Assembly (NCBI RefSeq): GCF_000585995.1
Contig: NZ_CP007410.1
Location: forward strand, 1,267,430 to 1,331,429
Length of the DNA: 64,000 nucleotides
Origin: Pseudomonas brassicacearum
GTDB taxonomy: Bacteria > Pseudomonadota > Gammaproteobacteria > Pseudomonadales > Pseudomonadaceae
Direction of reading: 5' to 3'
Shown: positions 1-9,803 of the stretch, one piece after another
Numbering within the stretch: position 1 is the stretch's first letter
How the letters are laid out: every line of letters starts with the position of its first letter
Notes under the pieces: model-generated
Databases searched by the model: none
Told to the model about the DNA's origin: nothing
What the model saw: the letters and a program-made list of their open reading frames with translations, nothing else
Program-made: the position numbers and the translations under genes

Positions 1-199
1 CGTCGCCCACCAGCGAAAAGATCAAGCCCAGGCTGATCCAGCGTCGATACTCGCCGGGTGGCGCATCGTGCAGCCAGCCGAGCAGGGCCAGCACCGGCAT
101 CGGCTTGACCAGCAGGCAGAGCAGCGTGGCGTGTACGGTCAGGCCATACAGGTAGGTGGCTGCGCCCATCAATGCAAGGATCAGCCAACCCACGATCAT
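1..199 (-). CDS. YhhN-family membrane protein, N-terminal fragment
   Basis: Only the first 66 codons lie in the window; the rest is off the left edge. The translation is almost entirely hydrophobic, with a first membrane segment from about residue 2 and a second around residues 20-42, and the text resembles YhhN-family proteins, some of which (TMEM86) act as lysoplasmalogenases in the membrane. The start ATG (199-197) overlaps the stop of the upstream protease-inhibitor gene as ATGA, so the two are probably translationally coupled. Family assignment rests on a fragment; no catalytic residue can be judged. Confidence 0.6.
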   Translation of the reverse strand, partial: MIVGWLILALMGAATYLYGLTVHATLLCLLVKPMPVLALLGWLHDAPPGEYRRWISLGLIFSLVGD

Positions 200-588
200 T
201 TCACCGCAATGGCGCAGTCGAAGGTTTCAACCGGAGGCACTTCCGGTGCCCAGGGTTGTTGATAGGTCAAGCGCAAGCGACCGGTGCCGGCGTTGAACGC
301 CTGGAAGCGCCAGGTCGACACCCCGGCGGCACCGACGATGCCGGCATCCTCCGGGTTGCGATAAACCTCAGGCCCAAGAGACTTCAGCACGCCGCCCGCT
401 GAATCCTGGATCGCCCAGCGATAACCGGTGGTGGGGTTGCTGGGCAAGCTCAGGATCAGGTTTTGCCCACTGTTGAGTCGCACCGGGCACTGGCTCAGTT
501 TTTCCACGGTCACGTTGTTGCTGGTTTGCGTGGCGCAGGCGCTCAACAGGGCGAGGCTGACGGGGACAAGCAGGCGAGTGAGGGACAT
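196..588 (-). CDS. Chagasin-type protease inhibitor lipoprotein (I42 family)
   Basis: 130-residue predicted lipoprotein: signal peptide with lipobox LLSAC about 20 residues in, then an inhibitor I42 (chagasin/ICP) domain. The three inhibitory loops are recognisable: NPTTGYRW, the glycine-containing loop in VGAAGVSTW, and the PW in YQQPWAP. Proteins of this family wedge their loops into papain-like cysteine peptidases. The start was set at MSLTRLL because it gives a compact signal peptide; an upstream ATG adds eight residues. It lies downstream of the Lon-type protease gene on the same strand, separated by a REP pair. From memory P. aeruginosa has a similar neighbourhood. The target peptidase is unknown. 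Confidence 0.8.
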   Translation of the reverse strand: MSLTRLLVPVSLALLSACATQTSNNVTVEKLSQCPVRLNSGQNLILSLPSNPTTGYRWAIQDSAGGVLKSLGPEVYRNPEDAGIVGAAGVSTWRFQAFNAGTGRLRLTYQQPWAPEVPPVETFDCAIAVK

Positions 589-680
589 AAGGGCAACGGC
601 TCCGGCATTCACGACGAACGGCGAGCATAACCGAAGATGCTACTGGGTGTGTCAGGTGGGCAAGTGTTGTTGCCGATGCC

Positions 681-778
681 GCCTTCGCGAGCAAGCCCGC
701 TCCCACAGGGCTTGGTGTGGATCACAAATGCTGTGAACACCGCAAATCCACTGTGGGAGCGAGCTTGCTCGCGATGAG
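681..778. repeat. REP pair, family A (mixed arms)
   Basis: Two inverted copies, at about 685-708 and 751-775, with their GTGGGAG ends facing inwards. The left arm is the CGGGCTTGC subtype and the right arm the CGAGCTTGC subtype. It is the only pair here whose arms differ in subtype. It sits between the Lon-type protease and inhibitor genes. Confidence 0.9.
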
Positions 779-802
779 GCCATTGCAGGCGCTACAGGGT
801 CC

Positions 803-3217
803 TCAGAACAACACCTTGGCCACATCCGCAAACCGCTTGGCAAAGTGCACCGTCACACCTTCCTTGAGGTAGTCCGGCAGTTCTTCGAAGTTGCCCCGGT
901 TGGCTTCCGGCAGAATCAGCTCGTTGATTTTCTGCCGTCGCGCCGCGATCACCTTCTCGCGCACCCCGCCAATTGGCAGCACATGCCCGGTGAGGGTCAG
1001 TTCGCCGGTCATGGCCACGCCTTTTTTCGGCGGCTGGTTACGGGCCAGGGACAGCAGGGCGCTGGCCATGGTCACCCCGGCACTTGGACCATCCTTGGGC
1101 GTGGCGCCTTCCGGTACGTGCAGGTGGACGAAGGCCTCGTCAAAGAACTTCGGATCGCCGCCAAATTGCTTCAAGTGCGAGCTGACGTAGCTGTGGGCGA
1201 TTTCCGCCGATTCCTTCATCACGTCCCCCAGTTGCCCGGTCAGCTTGAAGCCGCGGTTGAGGGTATGGATGCGCGTCGCTTCGATCGGCAAGGTAGCGCC
1301 GCCCATGCTGGTCCAGGCCAGGCCGGTAATCACCCCGATGCCGGACAGCACCTGCTCGTTGCGGAACACCGGTTTGCCCAGGGACGCCTCGAGGTCTTTC
1401 GGCCCAAGCTTGATGATGGCTTTCGGGTCATCGATCAGCTTCATCACGGCCTTGCGCACCAGTTTGCCCAGTTGTTTCTCCAACTGTCGCACCCCGGCCT
1501 CACGGGCATAGCCATCGATCAGGGCCTTGAGGGCACTGTCGTTGATACTCAAGCTGGCCTTGGACACGCCAGCCTTGGCCAGTTGCTTGGGCCACAGGTG
1601 GCGCTTGGCGATGGCGACTTTTTCTTCGGTGATGTAGCCCGACAGGCGAATCACTTCCATCCGGTCCAGCAGCGGGCCGGGGATCGAGTCCAGGGTGTTG
1701 GCGGTGCAGACGAAGAGCACTTTCGACAGGTCCAGGCGCAGGTCCAGGTAGTGGTCGAGAAACTCGACGTTCTGTTCCGGATCGAGGGTCTCCAGCAGGG
1801 CCGAAGCCGGGTCGCCCTGATAGCTCTGGCCCATCTTGTCGATCTCGTCGAGCATGATCACCGGGTTCATCACTTCGACGTCCTTGAGCGCCTGCACCAG
1901 CTTGCCCGGCTGGGCACCGATGTAGGTGCGCCGATGGCCCTTGATCTCGGCCTCGTCGCGCATGCCGCCGACGCTGAAACGGTAGAACGGCCGCCCGAGG
2001 GATTCGGCGATGGACTTGCCGACGCTGGTCTTGCCTACGCCCGGCGGGCCTACCAGCAGCACGATGGAGCCGCTGATTTCGCCTTTGTAGGCGCCGACGG
2101 CGAGGAATTCCAGGATACGGTCCTTGATGTCATCCAGGCCGGCGTGGTGCTGGTCGAGAATCTTGCGGGCATGCTTGAGGTCGAGTTTGTCCTGGCCGTA
2201 CACACCCCACGGCACCGAAGTCGCCCAATCGAGGTAATTGCGGGTGACGGCGTATTCCGGCGAGCCGGTTTCCAGGATGGAGAGCTTGTTCATCTCCTCT
2301 TCAATGCGCTTCTGCGCCTGGGCCGACAGGGTCTTGCCTTCCAGGCGTTGCTCGAATTGTTCGAGGTCGGCGCTGCGGTCGTCCTTGGTCAGCCCCAGCT
2401 CCTGCTGGATGACCTTGAGCTGCTCCTTGAGGAAGAATTCGCGCTGATGTTCGCCGATCTTGTTGTTGACCTCGGCGGAGATTTCTTTCTGCAGCCGCGC
2501 CACTTCGACTTCCTTGCGCAGCATCGGCAGCACTTTTTCCATGCGCTTGAGCATTGGGACGCAGTCGAGCACTTCCTGCAACTCGCTGCCGGTGGCGGAG
2601 GTGAGGGCGGCGGCGAAGTCGGTCAGCGGCGAGGGGTCGTTGGGGCTGAAGCGGTTGAGGTAGTTCTTCAGTTCCTCGCTGTACAGCGGATTGAGCGGCA
2701 GCAGTTCCTTGATCGCGTTGATCAACGCCATGCCGTAGGCCTTGACCTCGTCGGTCGGCTCGCTTGGCTGGTGCGGGTACTCGACCTCCACCAGATACGG
2801 CGGGCGGTGGTGCTTGAGCCAGGTGCGGATGCGCACGCGGGTCAGGCCCTGGGCAACGAACTGCAGCTTGCCGGCCTCGCGGCTGGCGTGATGCACCTTG
2901 ACCAGCGTGCCGTACAGCGGCAGCGCCGAGGTGTCGAAATGGCGCGGGTCTTCCTGGGGCGAGTCCATGAAAAACAGCGCCAGGGAATGATGTTCGGACT
3001 TGGCCACCAGTTCCAGGGTCTCGGCCCAGGGTTCTTCATTGACGATGACCGGCAGCACTTGGGCCGGGAAGAACGGACGATTGTGGATGGGGATGATGTA
3101 GACCTTGTCCGGCAGGTTCTGGCCAGGCAGGGCCAGGCCGGTGCCGGAAGCGGTGTGTTCGATGTGTTCGGAGTCAGCGTATTCGTTCGTGGCTTCAGTA
3201 GAGTGCTGGTCGCTCAT
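803..3217 (-). CDS. lon: ATP-dependent Lon-family protease (second Lon type)
   Basis: 804-residue cytoplasmic AAA+ serine protease. N-terminal substrate-binding LON domain at about 35-240, coiled-coil region, ATPase with Walker A GPPGVGKT and Walker B VIMLDEIDK, and a C-terminal protease domain with the catalytic Ser in DGPSAG and the Lys in GGVREKV. It degrades misfolded and regulatory proteins. The start at MSDQHS is chosen because an upstream in-frame ATG (3274) lies in the promoter; the preceding AGGTG is a plausible ribosome site. The standard clpX-linked lon is not nearby, so this is probably the extra Lon homologue that P. aeruginosa calls AsrA. The upstream promoter resembles an RpoH heat-shock promoter. 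Confidence 0.9.
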   Translation of the reverse strand: MSDQHSTEATNEYADSEHIEHTASGTGLALPGQNLPDKVYIIPIHNRPFFPAQVLPVIVNEEPWAETLELVAKSEHHSLALFFMDSPQEDPRHFDTSALPLYGTLVKVHHASREAGKLQFVAQGLTRVRIRTWLKHHRPPYLVEVEYPHQPSEPTDEVKAYGMALINAIKELLPLNPLYSEELKNYLNRFSPNDPSPLTDFAAALTSATGSELQEVLDCVPMLKRMEKVLPMLRKEVEVARLQKEISAEVNNKIGEHQREFFLKEQLKVIQQELGLTKDDRSADLEQFEQRLEGKTLSAQAQKRIEEEMNKLSILETGSPEYAVTRNYLDWATSVPWGVYGQDKLDLKHARKILDQHHAGLDDIKDRILEFLAVGAYKGEISGSIVLLVGPPGVGKTSVGKSIAESLGRPFYRFSVGGMRDEAEIKGHRRTYIGAQPGKLVQALKDVEVMNPVIMLDEIDKMGQSYQGDPASALLETLDPEQNVEFLDHYLDLRLDLSKVLFVCTANTLDSIPGPLLDRMEVIRLSGYITEEKVAIAKRHLWPKQLAKAGVSKASLSINDSALKALIDGYAREAGVRQLEKQLGKLVRKAVMKLIDDPKAIIKLGPKDLEASLGKPVFRNEQVLSGIGVITGLAWTSMGGATLPIEATRIHTLNRGFKLTGQLGDVMKESAEIAHSYVSSHLKQFGGDPKFFDEAFVHLHVPEGATPKDGPSAGVTMASALLSLARNQPPKKGVAMTGELTLTGHVLPIGGVREKVIAARRQKINELILPEANRGNFEELPDYLKEGVTVHFAKRFADVAKVLF

Positions 3218-3247
3218 GGGGCACCTGCGCAATGGAGTATGGGTCTT

Positions 3248-3275
3248 AGATGGGGCAGGCGGGGGTGGTTTCAAT
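3248..3275 (-). promoter_or_regulatory. Predicted RpoH (sigma-32) promoter of the Lon-type gene
   Basis: On the minus strand ATTGAAA (3275-3269) is followed after 13 bases by CCCCATCT (3255-3248). This matches the heat-shock consensus CTTGAAA / CCCCATnT with a perfect -10 and one -35 mismatch. Transcription would begin near 3241, giving a leader of about 24 bases to the ATG at 3217. Confidence 0.75.
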
Positions 3276-3366
3276 GGTGGGTGAATGTTAGCGGGTATTT
3301 CATTGAACGTTGTTCAGGCGTCCGACAGGTCTGGAGCCGGGCCTGTTGCCAGGTCCGGCTCCCTGT

Positions 3367-4680
3367 TCAGGCGACCCTGTTCAAATCGTTGTGGCGTGTC
3401 TCTTTCAGGCACAACACGGCGATCACACTGAGCACCGCGGCCCCCGACACATAGCCTCCGACGTAGCTCAGGCCGCCCATCGCCACCAGCTTCTGAGCGA
3501 AGAATGGCGCGGCCGAGGCGCCGACGATGCCGCCCAGGTTGTAGGCCGCCGACGCGCCGGTATAGCGCACGTGGGTTGGAAACAGCTCCGGTAGCAAGGC
3601 GCCCATGGGTGCGAAGGTTACGCCCATCAGGAACAGCTCGAGGCACAGGAATAGCGCCACGCCTGCGGTCGAACCGTGGGTCAGCAAGGGTTCCATGGCG
3701 AAACCCGAGGCAATCGCCAGCACGCCGCCGATGAGCAGCACCGGTTTGCGCCCATAGCGGTCGCTGGCCCAGGCGGACAGGGGCGTGGCAGCCGCCATGA
3801 ACAGCACGGCAAAGCACAGCAGGCCCAGGAACGTCTCGCGGCTGTAGCCGAGGGTGGCCACGCCGTAACTCAGCGAAAACACCGTCGAGATGTAGAACAG
3901 CGCGTAACACACCACCATCGCCGCCGCGCCCAGCACCGTCGGTGCCCAGTATTGGCTGAACAGCTCGACCAAGGGGATTTTCACCCGTTCCTGACGGGCC
4001 ATGGCATTGGCAAATACCGGGGTTTCGTGGAGCTTGAGCCGCACATAGAGACCGACGATCACCAGCACCGCACTGAGCAGGAACGGAATCCGCCAGCCCC
4101 AGGAACGGAACTGCTCGTCGTCCAGGGTCATGGCCAGGGTCAGGAACAGCCCGTTGGCCGCGAGGAAGCCGATGGAGGGGCCCAGTTGCGGGAACATGCC
4201 GAACCAGGCGCGCTTGCCTTTGGGGGCGTTCTCGGTGGCGAGCAACGCCGCGCCGCCCCATTCACCGCCCAACCCCAGGCCCTGGCCGAAACGCAGCAGG
4301 CACAACAGGATCGGCGCCCAGGCGCCAATACTGGCGTAACCGGGCAGCACGCCGATGAGGGTGGTGCAGACGCCCATCAGCAAGAGGGAGGCCACCAGCG
4401 TGGACTTGCGCCCGATCCGGTCACCGAAGTGGCCGAACAGCGCCGATCCCAGTGGGCGGGCGAGGAAGGCAATGCCGAACGTCAGAAAGGACGACAGCAT
4501 CTGCGCCGTGCCTGAGGTTTGTGGGAAGAACACCGGCCCGATCACCAGGGCGGCGGCCGTGGCGTAGACGTAGAAGTCGTAGAACTCGATGGCGGTGCCG
4601 ATGAAACTCGCGGTTGCCACGCGGGTGGCGGAGTTCGTCGGCTGGGCAGGCACAGCCTCGTTGCAAGTGGTGGTTGTCAT
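3367..4680 (-). CDS. MFS transporter, metabolite:H+ symporter (MHS) family
   Basis: 437-residue inner-membrane protein with about 12 hydrophobic segments. The family signature loop between TM2 and TM3 is present (GHFGDRIGRK), and the half-repeat loop RYGRKPVL follows TM8. The text resembles MHS-family proton symporters such as ShiA, ProP and KgtP, which import organic acids or osmolytes. The substrate cannot be read from sequence. Start at MTTTTCNE: AGGGAT lies about 7 bases upstream; an earlier ATG (4701) would read through that ribosome site. A single gene, separated from both neighbours by more than 140 bases. Confidence 0.85.
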   Translation of the reverse strand: MTTTTCNEAVPAQPTNSATRVATASFIGTAIEFYDFYVYATAAALVIGPVFFPQTSGTAQMLSSFLTFGIAFLARPLGSALFGHFGDRIGRKSTLVASLLLMGVCTTLIGVLPGYASIGAWAPILLCLLRFGQGLGLGGEWGGAALLATENAPKGKRAWFGMFPQLGPSIGFLAANGLFLTLAMTLDDEQFRSWGWRIPFLLSAVLVIVGLYVRLKLHETPVFANAMARQERVKIPLVELFSQYWAPTVLGAAAMVVCYALFYISTVFSLSYGVATLGYSRETFLGLLCFAVLFMAAATPLSAWASDRYGRKPVLLIGGVLAIASGFAMEPLLTHGSTAGVALFLCLELFLMGVTFAPMGALLPELFPTHVRYTGASAAYNLGGIVGASAAPFFAQKLVAMGGLSYVGGYVSGAAVLSVIAVLCLKETRHNDLNRVA

Positions 4681-5106
4681 GCAGTTATCCCTGACAGTCA
4701 TGTGCTCCGTTGGAGCGAATTATTATGGTTGAACACCCAGGGATGTGGGTTTGGGCACCCTCGCTGTTTCGGGTAGGAACAGTCGCAAGGCTGATGCGGA
4801 TTTTGCTGATGGTCTGACCGGAACCGGCTAAGTGCGGGGTAAGCACAGGGTTCGGGCGGGGCTGGGTAAGCGGATTGATTATAGGAAGGGGGCTAACGAA
4901 TCAACAAGTGAGCCTGCACACATTCGTGACGCTTGTGCAGAACCCTGTGGCGAGGGAGCTTGCTCCCGCTGGGCTGCGAAGCAGCCCTGAAACCTGGCCG
5001 GTGTGCCAGACAGGCTGCATTTGCTGCTTTGGGGCTGCTGCGCAGCCCAGCGGGAGCAAGCTCCCTCGCCACAAGGGCTGCCCTGCACCCGATCCAAACA
5101 GGAGTT
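4681..5106. other. Intergenic region between transporter and CNNM gene
   Basis: 426 bases without a credible gene. It should hold the promoter of the minus-strand transporter (no clear hexamers found) and a family B REP pair in its right half. Short open frames here are REP translations. Confidence 0.6.
4943..5077. repeat. REP pair, family B
   Basis: Inverted copies of the GTGGCGAGGGAGCTTGCTCC type, with CCTCGCCAC ends facing outwards. Each arm continues inwards into a second GC hairpin (GGGCTGCGAAGCAGCCC and its mirror), so the unit could fold into one long cruciform. Confidence 0.9.
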
Positions 5107-6348
<1,242 letters not shown>

Positions 6349-6360
6349 CAGGGCCGTCCG

Positions 6361-7173
6361 TCAGATATGCAGAATGTATTCACGGACCAGCTTGCTGCCG
6401 AAGTAAGCCAGCATCAGCAGGCAAAAGCCGGCCAGGGTCCAGCGAATCGCTTTATGGCCACGCCAGCCGAGACGGGTGCGGCCCCACAGCAACACGCTGA
6501 ACACCACCCACGCCAGGCAGGCCAGCAGGGTTTTGTGCACCAAATGCTGGGCGAACAGGTTCTCGACGAACAGCCAGCCGGAGAGCAGCGACAACGACAG
6601 CAGGGTCCAGCCAGCCCAGAGGAAGCCGAACAGCAGGCTTTCCATGGTTTGCAGCGGCGGGAAGTTGCGGATCAGCCCGGAGGGGTGCTTGTTCTTGAGC
6701 TGGTGATCTTGCACCAGCAGCAGCAACGCCTGGAACACCGCGATGGTGAACAGGCCGTAGGCGAGGATCGACAGCAGGATGTGGGCAAGGATGCCGGGCT
6801 CTTCGTCGATGATCTGCACCGTGCCCGACGGCGTGAACTGCGCCAGCAGCACCGTGGCCAGTCCCAGCGGGAACAGCAGCACCAGCAGGTTTTCCACCGG
6901 GATGCGCGAGCAAGCCAGCAACGTCAGGGCGATCACGGCCACGGCAATCAGGCTGGCGGCGTTGAAAAAGTCCAGGCCCAGGCCGATCGGCGTCATCAAG
7001 TGGGTATAAAGGCTGGCCGCGTGGCCGAGCACCGCCAGCACGCCAAGCGTGACCAGCAGGCGTTTGTTCGCCTTGGCACCGGTGGCCAGGCGGGAGCCTT
7101 GATAGAAGGTCGCAGCGGCATAGAGGCAAGCGGCGGCGAGAGTGGCAAGCAAACTGGGTGACAAGGGGAGCAT
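6361..7173 (-). CDS. ypjD: Cytochrome c assembly-type membrane protein YpjD
   Basis: 270-residue integral membrane protein with about eight hydrophobic segments, belonging to the CcsA/CcmC-like cytochrome c assembly family (YpjD branch, also called CorE in some bacteria). Histidines in loops (for example GILAHILLS and AQHLVHKT) could be haem ligands, but the branch is poorly characterised. Start at MLPLSPSL, with AGGA 7 bases upstream; the longer frame from 7245 adds an unlikely N-terminus overlapping the ffh promoter zone. Divergent from ffh, co-directional with the CNNM gene. Confidence 0.88.
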   Translation of the reverse strand: MLPLSPSLLATLAAACLYAAATFYQGSRLATGAKANKRLLVTLGVLAVLGHAASLYTHLMTPIGLGLDFFNAASLIAVAVIALTLLACSRIPVENLLVLLFPLGLATVLLAQFTPSGTVQIIDEEPGILAHILLSILAYGLFTIAVFQALLLLVQDHQLKNKHPSGLIRNFPPLQTMESLLFGFLWAGWTLLSLSLLSGWLFVENLFAQHLVHKTLLACLAWVVFSVLLWGRTRLGWRGHKAIRWTLAGFCLLMLAYFGSKLVREYILHI

Positions 7174-7279
7174 AAATCCTGTTAGGCAAGCCCGAAAGGC
7201 GCTGAGTTTGGCATAGAACCCCCATCGCACGAAAGACCACCGCAACTGACAGCGAGCTGTACGTCGCCCGCTTCTTCGC

Positions 7280-7285
7280 TATAAT
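7280..7285 (+). promoter_or_regulatory. -10 element upstream of ffh
   Basis: A perfect TATAAT lies 95 bases before the ffh ATG in the divergent ypjD/ffh region. The -35 at normal spacing is poor (CTGTAC). Confidence 0.55.
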
Positions 7286-7379
7286 CCGCGACCTGCCCAC
7301 GCCGCAGGCTCGCCGAGCACATTTTTCACGGTCTGGGCCGCCATTATCCCGGTCACATCTGGGCCTGAAAGGATCGCGC

Positions 7380-8756
7380 ATGTTTGAAAACCTAACCGAC
7401 CGTCTCTCGCAGACGCTGCGCCATGTCACCGGCAAGGCGAAACTGACCGAGGACAACATCAAAGACACCCTGCGCGAAGTGCGCATGGCGTTGCTCGAAG
7501 CCGACGTCGCCCTGCCGGTGGTCAAGGACTTCGTCAATTCGGTCAAGGAACGCGCCGTCGGTACCGAGGTGTCGCGCAGCCTGACGCCGGGCCAGGCGTT
7601 CGTGAAGATCGTCCAGGCCGAGCTCGAAAGCCTGATGGGCGCCGCCAACGAAGACCTGAACCTGAGCGCCGTGCCACCCGCCGTAGTGTTGATGGCCGGT
7701 CTGCAGGGCGCGGGCAAGACCACGACGGTCGGCAAGCTGGCGCGCTTCCTTAAAGAGCGCAAGAAAAAGTCGGTGATGGTGGTCTCCGCGGACATCTATC
7801 GCCCGGCGGCGATCAAGCAACTGGAAACCCTGGCTAACGACATCGGCGTGACATTCTTCCCGTCCGACCTGAGCCAGAAGCCGGTGGACATCGCCCAGGC
7901 GGCCATTAAGGAAGCAAAGCTCAAGTTCATCGATGTGGTCATCGTCGATACCGCCGGTCGCCTGCACATCGATGAAGAGATGATGGGCGAGATCAAGGCG
8001 CTGCATGCCGCGATCAACCCGGTGGAAACCCTGTTCGTGGTCGATGCGATGACCGGCCAGGACGCGGCCAACACCGCCAAGGCGTTCGGTGATGCGCTGC
8101 CGTTGACCGGCGTGATCCTGACCAAGGTCGATGGCGACGCCCGTGGCGGTGCCGCACTGTCGGTACGCGCCATCACTGGCAAACCAATCAAGTTCATCGG
8201 TATGGGCGAGAAGAGCGAAGCGCTCGAACCGTTCCACCCCGAGCGTATTGCTTCGCGTATCCTGGGCATGGGCGACGTGCTCAGCCTGATCGAGCAGGCC
8301 GAACAGACCCTCGACAAGGACAAGGCCGACAAACTGGCCAAGAAGCTGAAGAAGGGCAAGGGCTTCGATCTCGAAGACTTCCGCGACCAGCTGCAACAAA
8401 TGAAGAACATGGGCGGCCTTGGCGGGCTCATGGACAAACTGCCGAACATCGGTGGCGTGAACCTGGCGCAGATGGGCAATGCCCAGGGCGCGGCTGAGAA
8501 GCAGTTCAAGCAGATGGAAGCCATCATCAACTCCATGACCCCGGCCGAGCGCCGCGACCCTGAGCTGATCAGCGGTTCGCGCAAGCGTCGTATCGCCATG
8601 GGCTCCGGTACCCAGGTGCAGGACATCGGTCGCTTGATCAAGCAGCACAAGCAGATGCAGAAGATGATGAAGAAATTCTCCGCAAAAGGCGGAATGGCCA
8701 AGATGATGCGCGGCATGGGCGGTATGTTGCCCGGCGGTGGCATGCCGAAAATGTAA
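7380..8756 (+). CDS. ffh: Signal recognition particle protein Ffh
   Basis: 458-residue SRP54 GTPase. N domain at 1-90, G domain with the P-loop GLQGAGKTT, DTAGRLHID, and TKVDGDARGG, then a methionine-rich M domain (from about 325) ending in a Met/Gly/Lys tail that binds 4.5S RNA and signal sequences. It delivers nascent membrane proteins to FtsY and SecYEG. Preceded by a sigma-70 -10 box and followed by two small GC hairpins with no T-run, so read-through to rpsP is possible. Confidence 0.98.
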   Translation: MFENLTDRLSQTLRHVTGKAKLTEDNIKDTLREVRMALLEADVALPVVKDFVNSVKERAVGTEVSRSLTPGQAFVKIVQAELESLMGAANEDLNLSAVPPAVVLMAGLQGAGKTTTVGKLARFLKERKKKSVMVVSADIYRPAAIKQLETLANDIGVTFFPSDLSQKPVDIAQAAIKEAKLKFIDVVIVDTAGRLHIDEEMMGEIKALHAAINPVETLFVVDAMTGQDAANTAKAFGDALPLTGVILTKVDGDARGGAALSVRAITGKPIKFIGMGEKSEALEPFHPERIASRILGMGDVLSLIEQAEQTLDKDKADKLAKKLKKGKGFDLEDFRDQLQQMKNMGGLGGLMDKLPNIGGVNLAQMGNAQGAAEKQFKQMEAIINSMTPAERRDPELISGSRKRRIAMGSGTQVQDIGRLIKQHKQMQKMMKKFSAKGGMAKMMRGMGGMLPGGGMPKM

Positions 8757-8907
8757 AGAATCTGCGCCGGCTGTCACGCCGGCGTTGCCCCGCACGGATG
8801 CGGGGATCTCCAGCAAACCCGTGCTATGCGGGAGCTGACCTGCCGTTTTTCATGACGGCTCCATGGCAAATCTTGATCGCATGGCGCCAGGCGCCGGAAA
8901 AAGACAT

Positions 8908-8935
8908 TTGCAAAAGTCCGGATATTCCTTAGAAT
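8908..8935 (+). promoter_or_regulatory. Sigma-70 promoter upstream of rpsP
   Basis: TTGCAA (8908-8913), a 16-base spacer, and TAGAAT (8930-8935). It lies 72 bases before rpsP and probably drives the rpsP-rimM-trmD-rplS operon independently of ffh. Confidence 0.6.
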
Positions 8936-9007
8936 ATGCGGCCTTTCGGGCACCTATGCCCGCTGTGCATTTAGATTTGCAGCACCGACTACAGGAACGA
9001 TGTTCAC

Positions 9008-9259
9008 ATGCTAACAATCCGTCTTGCCCTTGGCGGCTCCAAAAAGCGCCCGTTTTACCACCTGACCGTAACCGACAGCCGCAACCCGCGTGACGGTTCC
9101 CACAAGGAGCAGGTTGGTTTCTTCAACCCTGTTGCCCGTGGTCAGGAAGTTCGTCTGTCCGTGAACCAAGAGCGCGTAGCCTACTGGCTGAGCGTTGGTG
9201 CACAACCTTCTGAGCGCGTTGCTCAGTTGTTGAAGGAAACGGCTAAGGCTGCGGCCTGA
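9008..9259 (+). CDS. rpsP: 30S ribosomal protein S16
   Basis: 83 residues, the usual length, with the characteristic start [10 protein letters not shown] and the conserved [10 protein letters not shown] segment. Binds 16S rRNA early in 30S assembly. First gene of the rpsP-rimM-trmD-rplS operon, with a gap of 5 bases to rimM. ACAGGAACG upstream gives a ribosome site. Confidence 0.99.
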   Translation: MLTIRLALGGSKKRPFYHLTVTDSRNPRDGSHKEQVGFFNPVARGQEVRLSVNQERVAYWLSVGAQPSERVAQLLKETAKAAA

Positions 9260-9264
9260 GCAAT

Positions 9265-9801
9265 ATGAACGCGACGCCAAAAGATGCTGATGATTTGATC
9301 GTTGTCGGCAAGATCTATTCTGTTCATGGCGTTCGCGGCGAAGTGAAGGTGTATTCCTTTACTGATCCGATCAAAAACCTGTTGGAGTACAAAACCTGGA
9401 CGCTCAAGCGCGAAGGTAGCGTGAAACAGGTTGAGCTGGTCAGCGGACGCGGGAACGACAAGTTCCTGGTCGCAAAGCTCAAGGATCTCGATGATCGTGA
9501 AGAAGCGCGTCTTCTGGCCGGTTATGAGATCTGCGTGCCGCGCAACCTGTTCCCTGAACTGACCGACGGCGAGTACTACTGGTACCAGCTGGTGGGTCTG
9601 AAGGTTATCGACCACCTCGGGCAATTGCTCGGGAAAATCGATCACCTGCTCGAGACCGGTTCGAACGATGTCATGGTGGTCAAGCCTTGCGTCGGCAGCC
9701 TGGATGATCGCGAACGCCTGTTGCCCTATACCGAGCAATGCGTGTTGGCCGTCGACCTTGCAGCAGGCGAGATGAAGGTGGAATGGGATGCGGATTTCTA
9801 A
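9265..9801 (+). CDS. rimM: 16S rRNA processing / ribosome maturation factor RimM
   Basis: 178 residues: N-terminal RimM beta-barrel ([18 protein letters not shown]) and a C-terminal PRC barrel beginning near [12 protein letters not shown]. It binds S19 during 30S head maturation. The stop lies 2 bases before the trmD start, indicating coupled translation. Confidence 0.98.
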   Translation: MNATPKDADDLIVVGKIYSVHGVRGEVKVYSFTDPIKNLLEYKTWTLKREGSVKQVELVSGRGNDKFLVAKLKDLDDREEARLLAGYEICVPRNLFPELTDGEYYWYQLVGLKVIDHLGQLLGKIDHLLETGSNDVMVVKPCVGSLDDRERLLPYTEQCVLAVDLAAGEMKVEWDADF

Positions 9802-9803
9802 AC

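Noticed and set aside
845..3454. 869-codon open frame on the plus strand
   Set aside because: It is antisense to the Lon-type gene, has a composition of a shadow frame (many His, Gln, Gly and Arg), and no recognisable domain. GC-rich DNA makes such frames common.
9738..9803. Upstream ATG for trmD
   Set aside because: The extra N-terminus overlaps rimM and has no homology; GTG at 9804 restores the family start.
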